Positions 17,719-25,723 of a stretch of 64,000 nt of DNA are shown in pieces. Origin of the DNA: an uncultured Bacteroidales bacterium (GTDB taxonomy: Bacteria > Bacteroidota > Bacteroidia > Bacteroidales > Muribaculaceae); the NCBI GenBank assembly GCA_902782465.1, contig CACZNH010000001.1:124001-188000 (forward strand). The letters are read 5' to 3'. Each line of letters opens with the position of its first letter. The stretch's first letter is position 1. Below the pieces are notes generated by a model that was given only the letters and a program-made list of their open reading frames with translations, was not told the DNA's origin and ran no database searches. Both the position numbers and the translations under genes were made by a program.

Positions 17719-20064
17719 CTACTTGATAATCATAATCGTGGTCTGCGGCGTGCCTGTGGCCTCGGGGAAGGCTCCTTGGGCGGCATACACGTTGTAGATG
17801 CCTGTCGGCAGCCTCTCGCCGTCAGCGCCATAACCGTCCCACAGCGCACTACCCATCACGGGACCGATCTGGGCAACAATCTGACCGTTCTTGTCGGTGA
17901 TGGTCAGGTAGGAGTTGTCCATCAGGGAGGCAATCTTAATCATGCCGGTGAAGTCGGGCTCTACAGGGTTGGGGAATGCGTAGGTGTTGTCATAGTTCAG
18001 GGCGGCAGCGTCACCGTTGACGATGTACTCGGCAAATCCGTTGTCCGTGATGATGTAAACACGGTCGTTCACGGTATCACACTCCACAGTGTAAACCAGG
18101 TCGCTGGGAATGTCGCTGTTCTCGGTAGTGAAGTGGTTGAAGACCTCGCTGGCATCAGCCGAGGCATAGTACAGACCGTTGTTGGTGGCAATCCACTTGT
18201 TGTTCTCGCAGTCAACACCGATGTCATACACGGCATAACCCTCGCACAGGTAACCCTTACCCTCGCTGAAGTTGGTAACGTAGGGACGAATGGCCCTGGG
18301 ATGCTCATTAAAGGCCTCGTCGGGGTCGAACATGAACAGACCGGTCGTGTGACCCACCCAGATCATGCCGTCCTTGTCCTCCTCCATGTGCTGGAGATAA
18401 ATCCAGTCAACCTGCTTGTTGTTCTGGTCTACAAAGTGCTTGATCGACGTCAGGTGGTAGGTATCTACCTTGGGATCTGCATTATCGTTGTCAAATGCGA
18501 GGATGCGGCCAGCAAAGGTGCTGGGATAGTCACCGTCGCAGTAGAACTTGATGTTGTTCTTCTTCGAAATCACAAAGCGGGAACGCATCATCGTGCCGGT
18601 GTTCAGATTCAGCAGACCTGCGGGCTGGAACCAGTCCGATTTGGTGACAGTCGACTTGGCAACCTTGTCGGCGGTGAGAACGGCAGCAGGACAAGACGCA
18701 TTGCTGAACGAGCTGACAACCCACAGGTTGCCGTATTTGTCAAAGGCGGGATGTGCCTTATAGGTGCCGACGAGCGAGTTGCTCGAGGTGTAGGTGCCGA
18801 TGTGGACATCATTTTTCACGCGGTGCACACCCTTGTTCCAGCTGGCGCGCACATAGTGGGTCGGGTCCAGGGGATTGAAGACGAACTCGTAGCCGCCACC
18901 CTTGGCCGAATAGGCCGTGGCGTTCTGCCAGTTAGTGCCGTCATAGGTGTTGATGACGTTCGACACGTTCATGTCCGACGTGGTAATCATGTTGGGGGCC
19001 GAAACCGCTGCATACAGCTTGTTCATCGCAGCGTTGTACTTCAGCCAGTAGGGGGCAGCAGTGGTCAGCGAGTTCTTCTTGTAGTACTCGGTGCTGCCGG
19101 CAATATGCAGACCGTTGGCATCGAGAATCCAGATGGTACCGTCGCCGTCAGGATCGCAAGAGGCAAAACCTACGACCGACGAGGCCTTGGTGATGTTCTG
19201 TCCGTCGAGGTCGGTAGTGTAGTAGAAGGCTTTGCCGGCAAAGTTGATGATGAAGCCGGTGGGGGTGCGCTGTACGCTGGTGGGAGCAGCATCCGAGACC
19301 AGCTTGGTCAACTTCGGAGTTCCGCCGAAGGGATAGTCATAGCGGTAAAGCGTTGACGAACGCAGCACAAAGGCCGACGTGTCATTGATGGGGAACATCT
19401 TGTTGCCACTGAAGGTGCCTGATATTTTGCCGTAGGCGGAAGTGGGATTCTCAACATTGATGGGCGAACCGTAGTAGCAGTAGTTGCTGGAGAGCAGAAT
19501 CTCGCGGTCACCGAACATGCAGATCGAGTTGACGGTGATATTGCGGCCCAGGTTGTAATTCTTAATCACACGCTTGGTCGATTCGTCAATGGTGAGATAA
19601 CCGTAACCATAGACAATATAGGCGATACCGTTATTGAACGTGATATCCTTGATGACGGCGGTGGTGTAGTCCGATAACTCGCCGTCGGTGATAGTGGCGT
19701 GGTGAACGTTCACCGTCATGTTCTTTATGTTCGGAATGTTGGTGACGGTGCCGTTGGCGTCTATGATGTCAAGGTTGGAGTTGGCATAGGCCACAAACAG
19801 CAACTTGGTCTCGTAGTCGTAATAAATCTGCGCCACGGTGGCATCCGACAGCATGTTCTGACGGCTCAAGGCGTTGGTGACCTTGGTCGCCTTGTCAAAC
19901 TGGAATAGGCAATTACTGTTCAGGTAATAAACCTTGTCTCCAGTGTCATAGATGTTTTGAATCTTGGATGTCACATAGTAGTTGTGGAATTTCCACGTTC
20001 CGGCATTGGAAGTGGCAAATGCCATCACCATGAGCATCACAACAATAAGATGTTTTTTGAACAT
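17719..20064 (-). CDS. Second PorZ-like beta-propeller surface protein
   Basis: 781 aa. Signal peptide (MFKKHLIVVMLMVMAFATSNAG). Propeller blades with the same motifs as the protein at 12033 (EEDKDGMIWVGHTTGLFMFD, CENNKWIATNNGLYYASAD). A C-terminal sorting-like beta-sandwich starts YAFPNPVEPDFTGMIKIASL and ends GIYNVYAAQGAF...TTIMIIK. It shares length, domain order and C-terminal layout with the upstream-strand paralogue but differs clearly in sequence. One may be PorZ proper and the other a specialised paralogue. A TACCTTTG -7 box lies at 20158-20165. Confidence 0.78.
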   Translation of the reverse strand: MFKKHLIVVMLMVMAFATSNAGTWKFHNYYVTSKIQNIYDTGDKVYYLNSNCLFQFDKATKVTNALSRQNMLSDATVAQIYYDYETKLLFVAYANSNLDIIDANGTVTNIPNIKNMTVNVHHATITDGELSDYTTAVIKDITFNNGIAYIVYGYGYLTIDESTKRVIKNYNLGRNITVNSICMFGDREILLSSNYCYYGSPINVENPTSAYGKISGTFSGNKMFPINDTSAFVLRSSTLYRYDYPFGGTPKLTKLVSDAAPTSVQRTPTGFIINFAGKAFYYTTDLDGQNITKASSVVGFASCDPDGDGTIWILDANGLHIAGSTEYYKKNSLTTAAPYWLKYNAAMNKLYAAVSAPNMITTSDMNVSNVINTYDGTNWQNATAYSAKGGGYEFVFNPLDPTHYVRASWNKGVHRVKNDVHIGTYTSSNSLVGTYKAHPAFDKYGNLWVVSSFSNASCPAAVLTADKVAKSTVTKSDWFQPAGLLNLNTGTMMRSRFVISKKNNIKFYCDGDYPSTFAGRILAFDNDNADPKVDTYHLTSIKHFVDQNNKQVDWIYLQHMEEDKDGMIWVGHTTGLFMFDPDEAFNEHPRAIRPYVTNFSEGKGYLCEGYAVYDIGVDCENNKWIATNNGLYYASADASEVFNHFTTENSDIPSDLVYTVECDTVNDRVYIITDNGFAEYIVNGDAAALNYDNTYAFPNPVEPDFTGMIKIASLMDNSYLTITDKNGQIVAQIGPVMGSALWDGYGADGERLPTGIYNVYAAQGAFPEATGTPQTTIMIIK

Positions 20065-20157
20065 ATCAGTAAAATTTATCTGTTAATTCACATTGTAACA
20101 CATTGATACTCAGTAAGAAATGCGAAAAATCCGCATAAAACCCACTGAATCAAATGC

Positions 20158-20165
20158 CAAAGGTA
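20158..20165 (-). promoter_or_regulatory. Promoter -7 box of the second PorZ-like gene
   Basis: TACCTTTG on the minus strand, 93 bp before the start. No convincing -33 element. Confidence 0.45.
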
Positions 20166-20246
20166 TAAAATATTAACGATAAAATCCACTATTTATGTCC
20201 GATAAGAGTAGATAATCTTTCTTAAAAAATGTAAATCAATGGATGG

Positions 20247-20292
20247 CCCAAGGGGCACCCGACTGCTTTCGCGGCAGTTGGTGCCCCCTGGG
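20247..20292 (-). terminator. Terminator hairpin after lysS
   Basis: Long stem CCCAAGGGGCACC/GGTGCCCCCTGGG with an inner GACTGC/GCAGT stem, 28 bp after the lysS stop. Confidence 0.65.
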
Positions 20293-20319
20293 TCTTGCGG
20301 TATGTTGTGACGGTGACGG

Positions 20320-22065
20320 TTACTCCTGGGTGGCGGCAGCGGCGGCCTCGACCCATTTCTTCACCTCGTCAACGACGGGCACTTTGTAGCCCAGTTTGTA
20401 CTTCTTGTTGATGTCCAGCAGGTCCTGGAACAGCTTGCCGGGTTTCTCCAGCGCACCCAGTTGGGCGACGGTGAGCAGGCCGGCCTTCTGGATGGGTGCC
20501 ACCCATTCCTCGGGGATGCCCAGCGCGGTGAATGCCTCGACCTTGTCGCGGGCGGGCACCTTCTCGGGACGCATCTGCGGGAACAGCAGCACGTCCTGGA
20601 TGTAGCTGTGGCCCGTCATCAGCATCACCAGGCGGTCGATGCCGATGCCGATGCCGCTCGTCGGCGGCATGCCGTACTGCAGGGCGCGCAGGAAGTCCTG
20701 GTCGATGACCATGGCCTCGTCATCGCCCTTGTCGGCCAGGCGCATCTGCTCCTTGAAGCGCTCTTCCTGGTCGATGGGGTCGTTCAGCTCGCTGTAGGCG
20801 TTGGCCAGCTCCTTGCCGTTGACCATCAGCTCGAAACGCTCGGTCAGGCCGGGCTTGGTGCGGTGCATCTTGGTCAGCGGCGACATCTCCACGGGATAGT
20901 CGATGATGAACGTGGGCTGGATGAAGGTGCCCTCGCAGAACTCGCCGAAGATTTCGTCAATCAGCTTGCCCTTGCCCATCGTGTCGTCGATTTCAAGCTT
21001 GAGCTGCTTGCACACCTCGCGGATTTCCTCCTCGCTCTTGCCCTCCAGGTCGTAGCCCGTCTTCTCCTTGATGGCCTCGAGGATGGGAAGGCGGCGGTAA
21101 GGCGCCTTGAAGCTGATGACCTGGCCGTCGATTTCGGTCTCGGGCTTGCCGTTGACGGCGGTGCAGATGGTCTCCAGCAGCTGCTCGGTGAACGACATCA
21201 TCCAGTTATAGTCCTTGTACTGGACATACAGCTCCATGCAGGTGAACTCGGGGTTGTGGTTGCGGTCCATGCCCTCGTTGCGGAAGTTCTTGCCGATTTC
21301 ATACACGCCCTCAAAGCCGCCCACAATCAGGCGCTTCAGGTACAGCTCGGTGGCGATGCGCATATACATCGGGATATTCAGCGCATTGAAGTGGGTGATG
21401 AACGGCCTTGCCGTGGCGCCGCCGGCGATGGCCTGCAGCGTCGGCGTCTCCACCTCGGTATAGCCCGCGTCGTCGAGCACCTGGCGCATCGTCTTCACCA
21501 CCAGGGCGCGCTTCAGGAAGGTCTCCTTCACGCCGGCGTTGACCACCAGGTCCACATAGCGCTGGCGGTAGCGCAGCTCGGGGTCCTCAAACGCGTCATA
21601 TGTAACCCCGTCCTTCACCTTCACCACGGGCAGCGGCTTCAGCGACTTGCTCAGCAGTTTCAGCGACTGGGCATGAACACTGATTTCGCCCGTCTGGGTG
21701 CGGAACACAAAGCCCTCGACGCCCACAAAGTCGCCCATGTCCAGCAGCTTCTTGAACACCGTGTTGTACATCTCCTTGTCCTCGCCAGGGCACAGGTCGT
21801 CACGGCTCACATACACCTGTACGCGGCCACGCGAGTCCTGCAGCTCAAAGAAGGAAGCCTTGCCCATGATGCGGCGGTTCATCATACGTCCCGCGATGCT
21901 CACCTGACGCGGCTCCGCATCGTCCTTAAAGTTCGCGATGATGTCATCGCTGTAGGCGTTCACCACATACTCGGCGGCGGGATACGGGTTGATACCCATG
22001 GCCTTGAGCTGTTCCAAACTATTGCGGCGGAAAATCTCTTGTTCGCTTAATTCCAGTACGTTCAT
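20320..22065 (-). CDS. lysS: Lysyl-tRNA synthetase, class II
   Basis: 581 aa from the ATG at 22065 (MNVLELSEQEIFRRNSLEQL); the frame extends upstream, but a promoter -7 box lies there. N-terminal OB-fold anticodon-binding domain (GRMMNRRIMGKASFFELQD), then the class II catalytic core with motif 1 (ETPTLQAIAGGATARPF), motif 2 (KNFRNEGMDRNHNPEFT) and motif 3 (GIGIGIDRLVMLMTG). A C-terminal extension of about 70 residues (FTALGIPEEWVAPIQKAGLL onward) resembles that of other Bacteroidetes LysRS enzymes. It charges tRNA-Lys in the cytoplasm. Confidence 0.97.
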   Translation of the reverse strand: MNVLELSEQEIFRRNSLEQLKAMGINPYPAAEYVVNAYSDDIIANFKDDAEPRQVSIAGRMMNRRIMGKASFFELQDSRGRVQVYVSRDDLCPGEDKEMYNTVFKKLLDMGDFVGVEGFVFRTQTGEISVHAQSLKLLSKSLKPLPVVKVKDGVTYDAFEDPELRYRQRYVDLVVNAGVKETFLKRALVVKTMRQVLDDAGYTEVETPTLQAIAGGATARPFITHFNALNIPMYMRIATELYLKRLIVGGFEGVYEIGKNFRNEGMDRNHNPEFTCMELYVQYKDYNWMMSFTEQLLETICTAVNGKPETEIDGQVISFKAPYRRLPILEAIKEKTGYDLEGKSEEEIREVCKQLKLEIDDTMGKGKLIDEIFGEFCEGTFIQPTFIIDYPVEMSPLTKMHRTKPGLTERFELMVNGKELANAYSELNDPIDQEERFKEQMRLADKGDDEAMVIDQDFLRALQYGMPPTSGIGIGIDRLVMLMTGHSYIQDVLLFPQMRPEKVPARDKVEAFTALGIPEEWVAPIQKAGLLTVAQLGALEKPGKLFQDLLDINKKYKLGYKVPVVDEVKKWVEAAAAATQE

Positions 22066-22102
22066 TGTCGATATTTTTTGATGTAGTTTCTCTTTCAAAC
22101 TG

Positions 22103-22110
22103 CAAAGGTA
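22103..22110 (-). promoter_or_regulatory. Promoter -7 box of lysS
   Basis: TACCTTTG on the minus strand, 37 bp from the ATG; no clear -33 element. Confidence 0.5.
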
Positions 22111-22274
22111 GTAAAAACTTCTCACTTTTCACTTTTAACACTCCACTTTTTAGCTTTCACTGGTTCCCACATTCGGTTATCAAGTCCTCATAAAGTGTTG
22201 GCTTAGAATTGTAAATAATCCCTTGCTTTTTGTGTAACGTGCTTTTTGACATGGTAAAAAGCAACTAACCACAT

Positions 22275-22282
22275 TACCTTTG
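22275..22282 (+). promoter_or_regulatory. Promoter -7 box for the RecA-like gene
   Basis: TACCTTTG. A TTTG lies 26 nt upstream, which is too far for the consensus. If used, the transcript would have a leader of about 270 nt made mostly of repeats. Confidence 0.4.
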
Positions 22283-22374
22283 CACCACGGGGCCCAGTTC
22301 AAGACCGTGCAAGACCGTGTAGTCACTGCCGTCACTGCCGTCACTGTCGTCGCTGTCGTCAGTGTTGTCAGTGT

Positions 22375-22446
22375 ATTGCAAACAGCCAGTGCCGTCAGTG
22401 CTGTTAGTGTATTGCAAACAGCCAGTGCCGTCAGTGCTGTTAGTGT
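22375..22446. repeat. Two tandem copies of a 36-bp unit
   Basis: Two identical 36-bp units start at 22375 and 22411, each ATTGCAAACAGCCAGTGCCG plus 16 bp. They are preceded by CACTGCCGT-type 9-mers. They lie in the 433-bp non-coding stretch upstream of the RecA-like gene. Confidence 0.85.
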
Positions 22447-22514
22447 ATTGCGAGCTTTCAGCTCGCACCATCACCCTCACTGTCCCGTGTCCCGCGTGCC
22501 GTGGCACCGCCACG
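22446..22514. repeat. Left flanking direct repeat
   Basis: Hairpin GCGAGCT-TTC-AGCTCGC, then a CCATCACCCTCAC segment, two CCCGYGT 7-mers, and hairpin CCGTGGC-ACC-GCCACG. It is repeated in the same orientation at 23830-23912. Confidence 0.8.
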
Positions 22515-22558
22515 CCCCCCATCGCAATTAATTATCAACCATTAAACCAATCATTACC

Positions 22559-23827
22559 ATGAACAAGATTTTCCATTACCGTGTTGACGGTACCCACCGT
22601 GACGAATGTGCAGCCGATGACCCCTGGAGCCAGTGCGTCATCAACCATGAGACCAACTTCGAACACTTCAAGGTCAACCACCTCGTCACCATCGGAGCGC
22701 AGCCCATCATCTCGCAGCACTCCGCCACCTACATCACCGGCCATGACACCTGTCACGCCCACCATTTCGCCAAGATGCTCGCCGGCACCGTATTAGCAGG
22801 CAGCTATCAGCACGCCCCCTCACTCAAGGCCTCACCCACCAGGCCCACCACCATTCAGGTGCCCGACGACCCGTACAATCCCGACAGCAAGACGCACGAT
22901 TACACCCGTTCCGCACGTCCCGGAACCGTGCTCTGGATCGACACCATCCACAGTCCCTACGACTGCGCAAACCTCTACCGTGAGATGAAGGAGAACTTCC
23001 GTTTCAAGGACGGCAGCTTACACCTCTTCTGCCTCGACATGCTCGGCGCTTTCCGCGAGGACTTTTACTCGGTTGTCGGCTATATCGAGGACCACATCCG
23101 CCGACTCAACCCCGCCCTCATCGTCATCGACGACATCGACCACTTCATGCCGCATTGCGGCATCAACGTTGCCTCCACCTTCAACAACATCGTCCGCGAC
23201 ACCCTCAACCACACCGAGAGCGCCTTCCTGTTCATCGGTTACAACCACCTCGGCAAGCGGGCCTCCACAACCGGAGACCTCGGCAAGTTCCTCTTTCCCC
23301 GTTCCAACAAGGTGTTTTCCGTATCCACACAGAACGGCATCTCCCACGTCCGTCTAGTACGCGCACTCGAGTACGTCAGCACCGACAACCCCGAGTTCAT
23401 CTTCTCCATTGGGGAGGGCAACCTCCCTCACCAACTCGTCAAAACCCTGCCCTCAGGAAACATATCCCCCACACTCGTCGAGCAGCGCACCCTGCAGGAC
23501 ATCGTCAGCGAGGTCATCGAACCGGGAGAGACCCTCTCCCCCGACGAGTTGGCCACCCGCATCAGCAAGCGCCAGTCCCAGCTCAACCGCATCGACCGCG
23601 CACGCACACTCATCGCCCAAGCCGTCACCTTTGGCCTGATAAAAAAGCAGCAGGGCAGCAATCACTACACCCTGCCATCCAGCAACTTAGAAAATACCGT
23701 TAACAATTCATTAACACTCCCGCCTACCCCCTCCACCCCCTCCGCTTCATCCGTTCCCTCCGTTCCATCCAGCCCATCAAGTGGCTCCACACCCGCCAGC
23801 GAGCAGTCCCCGCAACCGTGCTGTTAA
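22559..23827 (+). CDS. RecA-like (RepA/DnaB-fold) protein with degenerate Walker A
   Basis: 422 aa. The layout is that of small RecA-fold ATPases of mobile elements: a strand-loop-helix at 56-81, VLWIDTIHS after it, a Walker B strand at 186-194 (ALIVIDDID), and a late strand with FLFIGYNHLGKRAS. At the P-loop position the usual GxxGxGKS is replaced by GHDTCHAHHF (61-70), so ATP binding is doubtful. Near the C-terminus (about 315-380) a winged-helix-like segment (LSPDELATRISKRQSQLNRI) precedes a Ser/Pro tail. No replication or mobilisation partner is nearby. Direct repeats bracket the gene. The role is unknown; it may be a DNA-binding remnant or a repurposed protein. Confidence 0.7.
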   Translation: MNKIFHYRVDGTHRDECAADDPWSQCVINHETNFEHFKVNHLVTIGAQPIISQHSATYITGHDTCHAHHFAKMLAGTVLAGSYQHAPSLKASPTRPTTIQVPDDPYNPDSKTHDYTRSARPGTVLWIDTIHSPYDCANLYREMKENFRFKDGSLHLFCLDMLGAFREDFYSVVGYIEDHIRRLNPALIVIDDIDHFMPHCGINVASTFNNIVRDTLNHTESAFLFIGYNHLGKRASTTGDLGKFLFPRSNKVFSVSTQNGISHVRLVRALEYVSTDNPEFIFSIGEGNLPHQLVKTLPSGNISPTLVEQRTLQDIVSEVIEPGETLSPDELATRISKRQSQLNRIDRARTLIAQAVTFGLIKKQQGSNHYTLPSSNLENTVNNSLTLPPTPSTPSASSVPSVPSSPSSGSTPASEQSPQPCC

Positions 23828-23829
23828 AG

Positions 23830-23912
23830 TATTGCGAGCTATCAGCTCGCACCTTCACCCTCACAGTCCCGCGTCCCGCGTCCCGTGTCCCGTGTGCCGT
23901 GGCGTCGCCACG
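23830..23912. repeat. Right flanking direct repeat
   Basis: Same order of parts as 22446-22514, but with four instead of two CCCGYGT 7-mers. It starts 3 bp after the stop codon of the RecA-like gene. The rest of the spacer to 24029 holds more small hairpins and no gene. Confidence 0.8.
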
Positions 23913-24029
23913 GCCCCGCCACGGCCACCGTCAGACGGTCGAGGTAATGCAAGGCTCCGCCTTGTAAAAGATGAGAATTCAACGCCGCAGGTAGTGATTC
24001 AGATCTATCAGAATATTCAGTTGTTGGGT

Positions 24030-24398
24030 TTAGCGGGCGGAGCGGGTGGAGAGTTTTTTGCCGGTTTTGGACCAGGTGTAGATCCAGTTGCCCTTTCGGC
24101 TGGTGAAGGTGTCGCCGGTGGCGGTGAGGATGTCGCCGACGTTGCTGACCGAGAAGGTGTAGAGCTTCTTGCCCCGGGCATCGAAGGTGTAGTACCAGCT
24201 GCCGTGCTTGACGATGTAGAAGGTGTCGCTGTAGGCGACGACCTGGCCCTGCGAGGTGGAGAAGGTGTGGACCTTCTTGCCGTTCTCGTCGTAGACGTGG
24301 TGCCAGGAACGGGTGGTCTCGATATAGCTGATCTTCTGCGCCTGAACGGCGGCGAAAGCCATGAGCAGGGTGAGGAGGGTGAGGAGGATGCGTTTCAT
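24030..24398 (-). CDS. Small secreted repeat protein, unknown function
   Basis: 122 aa. Clear signal peptide (MKRILLTLLTLLMAFAAVQA). The mature part consists of three or so beta-hairpin repeats with a W-x-x-x-YD-x-x-GKK-x-x-TFS pattern (HHVYDENGKKVHTFS, YYTFDARGKKLYTFS, IYTWSKTGKKLSTRS), reminiscent of short beta-propeller or KWG-type repeats. I do not recognise the family. It starts 32 bp after the AlkZ-like gene stop and may be transcribed with it, although a secreted protein would be an odd partner for two nucleic-acid enzymes. Confidence 0.75.
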   Translation of the reverse strand: MKRILLTLLTLLMAFAAVQAQKISYIETTRSWHHVYDENGKKVHTFSTSQGQVVAYSDTFYIVKHGSWYYTFDARGKKLYTFSVSNVGDILTATGDTFTSRKGNWIYTWSKTGKKLSTRSAR

Positions 24399-24430
24399 AT
24401 TTGATTAGTGATTAGAGATTAGTGAGGGGG

Positions 24431-25099
24431 TTATTGGATGAGTTTCGTGAGTTGTTTGCGGGTGGCGCGGGGGAGCAGGCGGCCCATGTGGTCGAGGATG
24501 CGGTCGAGGGACTCCTGGGGCGTGCGGTCGCACTGGCAGGCGTCGCGGCCGAGGAGTTGCTCGGGCGTGGTGAGCAATGCCCATCCCCAGCCGTACTTGT
24601 GGCCGTGCTTGTCGCGGGGATAGACGAAGTCCTCGGTGACGACGCGGCAGGCCATCTGCAGGCGGGTGACGTAGCCGTCGAAGCGGCTGCGCATCCGGGG
24701 CTCGGTGAATCCGCACAGGCGTCGCAGGTCACGGGTGATGAGGCTGCCGTGCTCACGCAGGGTCATGAGGATGGTCTCCTCGATACTGCCGGCGGGTGGG
24801 GCAGGGTGGGCATGGCGGCGCCAGTTGTAGAGGTCGGGCCACCAGTCGCGGCTGACGAAGCCGGCCTTCTTGTTGAAGAACTTGCCATAGACGCAGTTGC
24901 CCTCGGTGACGATGGGCCCTTTCCAGTCCCACAGTGGCCAGTCCCAGCTGCCGTCGTCAAGGAGCACATAGCGGCACTCGGGGTCCACTGCCTCGTCGGC
25001 GCTGTAGCCGGGGATGCCGCTATAGAGCAGAGGCAGGAATCCCACCTGCTGGATGTAGCCCATGAGCTCGGTCGCGGTATGTATGTCAGGGCGCCGCAT
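24431..25099 (-). CDS. AlkZ/YcaQ-related winged-helix protein
   Basis: 222 aa. The central block YGKFFNKKAGFVSRDWWPDL and the winged-helix-like segment SIEETILMTLREHGSLITRD, RLCGFTEPRMRSRFDGYVTR recall the AlkZ/YcaQ group of HTH DNA glycosylases, which remove alkylated or crosslinked bases. The protein is shorter than AlkZ (about 400 aa), and I cannot identify the catalytic QxQ/QxD motif, so enzymatic activity is uncertain. It starts 3 bp after the DNPH1-like stop, strongly suggesting cotranslation and a joint role in handling damaged or modified nucleotides. Confidence 0.65.
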   Translation of the reverse strand: MRRPDIHTATELMGYIQQVGFLPLLYSGIPGYSADEAVDPECRYVLLDDGSWDWPLWDWKGPIVTEGNCVYGKFFNKKAGFVSRDWWPDLYNWRRHAHPAPPAGSIEETILMTLREHGSLITRDLRRLCGFTEPRMRSRFDGYVTRLQMACRVVTEDFVYPRDKHGHKYGWGWALLTTPEQLLGRDACQCDRTPQESLDRILDHMGRLLPRATRKQLTKLIQ

Positions 25100-25102
25100 G
25101 GT

Positions 25103-25519
25103 CTATTGTCCCAGGATTTGGTCGAGCAGGGGGTAGATGTTTTCCTCGCGCTCGTAGGGGTGGATGTGGAAATAGGGGTTGCCGGTGAGCATGGCCGAGA
25201 GTTGCGCCTTGCTGCGGTCGTAGAAGATGTGGCAGGGAATGCCGCGGTGCTCGGCATAGGCGAGTTCGTAGCCCACGCCCAGCGACGGGCAGGTGCACTC
25301 GCCGATGAGGAGGTCGCTCTCGCGCAGCCACGCGGTGTCCTGGTCATAGATGCGGGCGTCGCGGTCGCGTCCCTGCTCGGTGAGGCTCAGGTTGCTGTGG
25401 CCGACGTGCTCGGTGAGCACTACGTCGGTGCGCTGGATATAGGCGATGATGCGGCGGTAGAGGTCGGCATCGACACGCCCGCCACGTATGGACCCTGCAA
25501 AATAGACTTTCTTTGCCAT
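25103..25519 (-). CDS. DNPH1/Rcl-like 2'-deoxynucleoside 5'-phosphate N-hydrolase
   Basis: 138 aa, the size of mammalian Rcl/DNPH1. Motifs line up well: VYFAGSIRGGRVD (substrate loop), VLTEHVGHSNL, YDQDTAWLRESDLLIGE (conserved Asp) and PSLGVGYELAYAE (Ser and catalytic Glu). The family cleaves the N-glycosidic bond of deoxynucleotide monophosphates, including 5-hydroxymethyl-dUMP, and so cleans the nucleotide pool in the cytoplasm. It is the first gene of a tight pair with the AlkZ-like gene, which supports a nucleotide-sanitation theme. A related nucleoside 2-deoxyribosyltransferase activity cannot be excluded. Confidence 0.8.
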   Translation of the reverse strand: MAKKVYFAGSIRGGRVDADLYRRIIAYIQRTDVVLTEHVGHSNLSLTEQGRDRDARIYDQDTAWLRESDLLIGECTCPSLGVGYELAYAEHRGIPCHIFYDRSKAQLSAMLTGNPYFHIHPYEREENIYPLLDQILGQ

Positions 25520-25662
25520 AGTGTCGCTTTTGTGTTTTTTCTCTTCTGGTTGATGATGAAGCTGCAGCGCTGATTCATCCCCGCAAATTAACTAAAAATA
25601 TATGACATAGGCCAACGGTTTGGCAAGTTTTTGCCTCATAGAGGTGATGATTGAATATTAAG

Positions 25663-25688
25663 AGAGGCAACCCGATGGGCTGCCTCCC
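25663..25688 (-). terminator. Terminator after the four-repeat dockerin gene
   Basis: GAGGCA...TGCCTC hairpin followed by CTCTTAAT on the minus strand, 36 bp after the stop. Confidence 0.55.
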
Positions 25689-25723
25689 TAATGCTTTTAT
25701 GTATCGCTATGAGCGATGGGGTT

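Noticed and set aside
22375..22446. Tandem 36-bp units as a CRISPR array
   Set aside because: The units are directly adjacent without unique spacers, and no cas genes are present.
24422..25573. 383-codon plus-strand frame opposite the DNPH1/AlkZ-like pair
   Set aside because: Antisense to two genes with good family matches and tight spacing; low-complexity Val/Ala/Gly composition.
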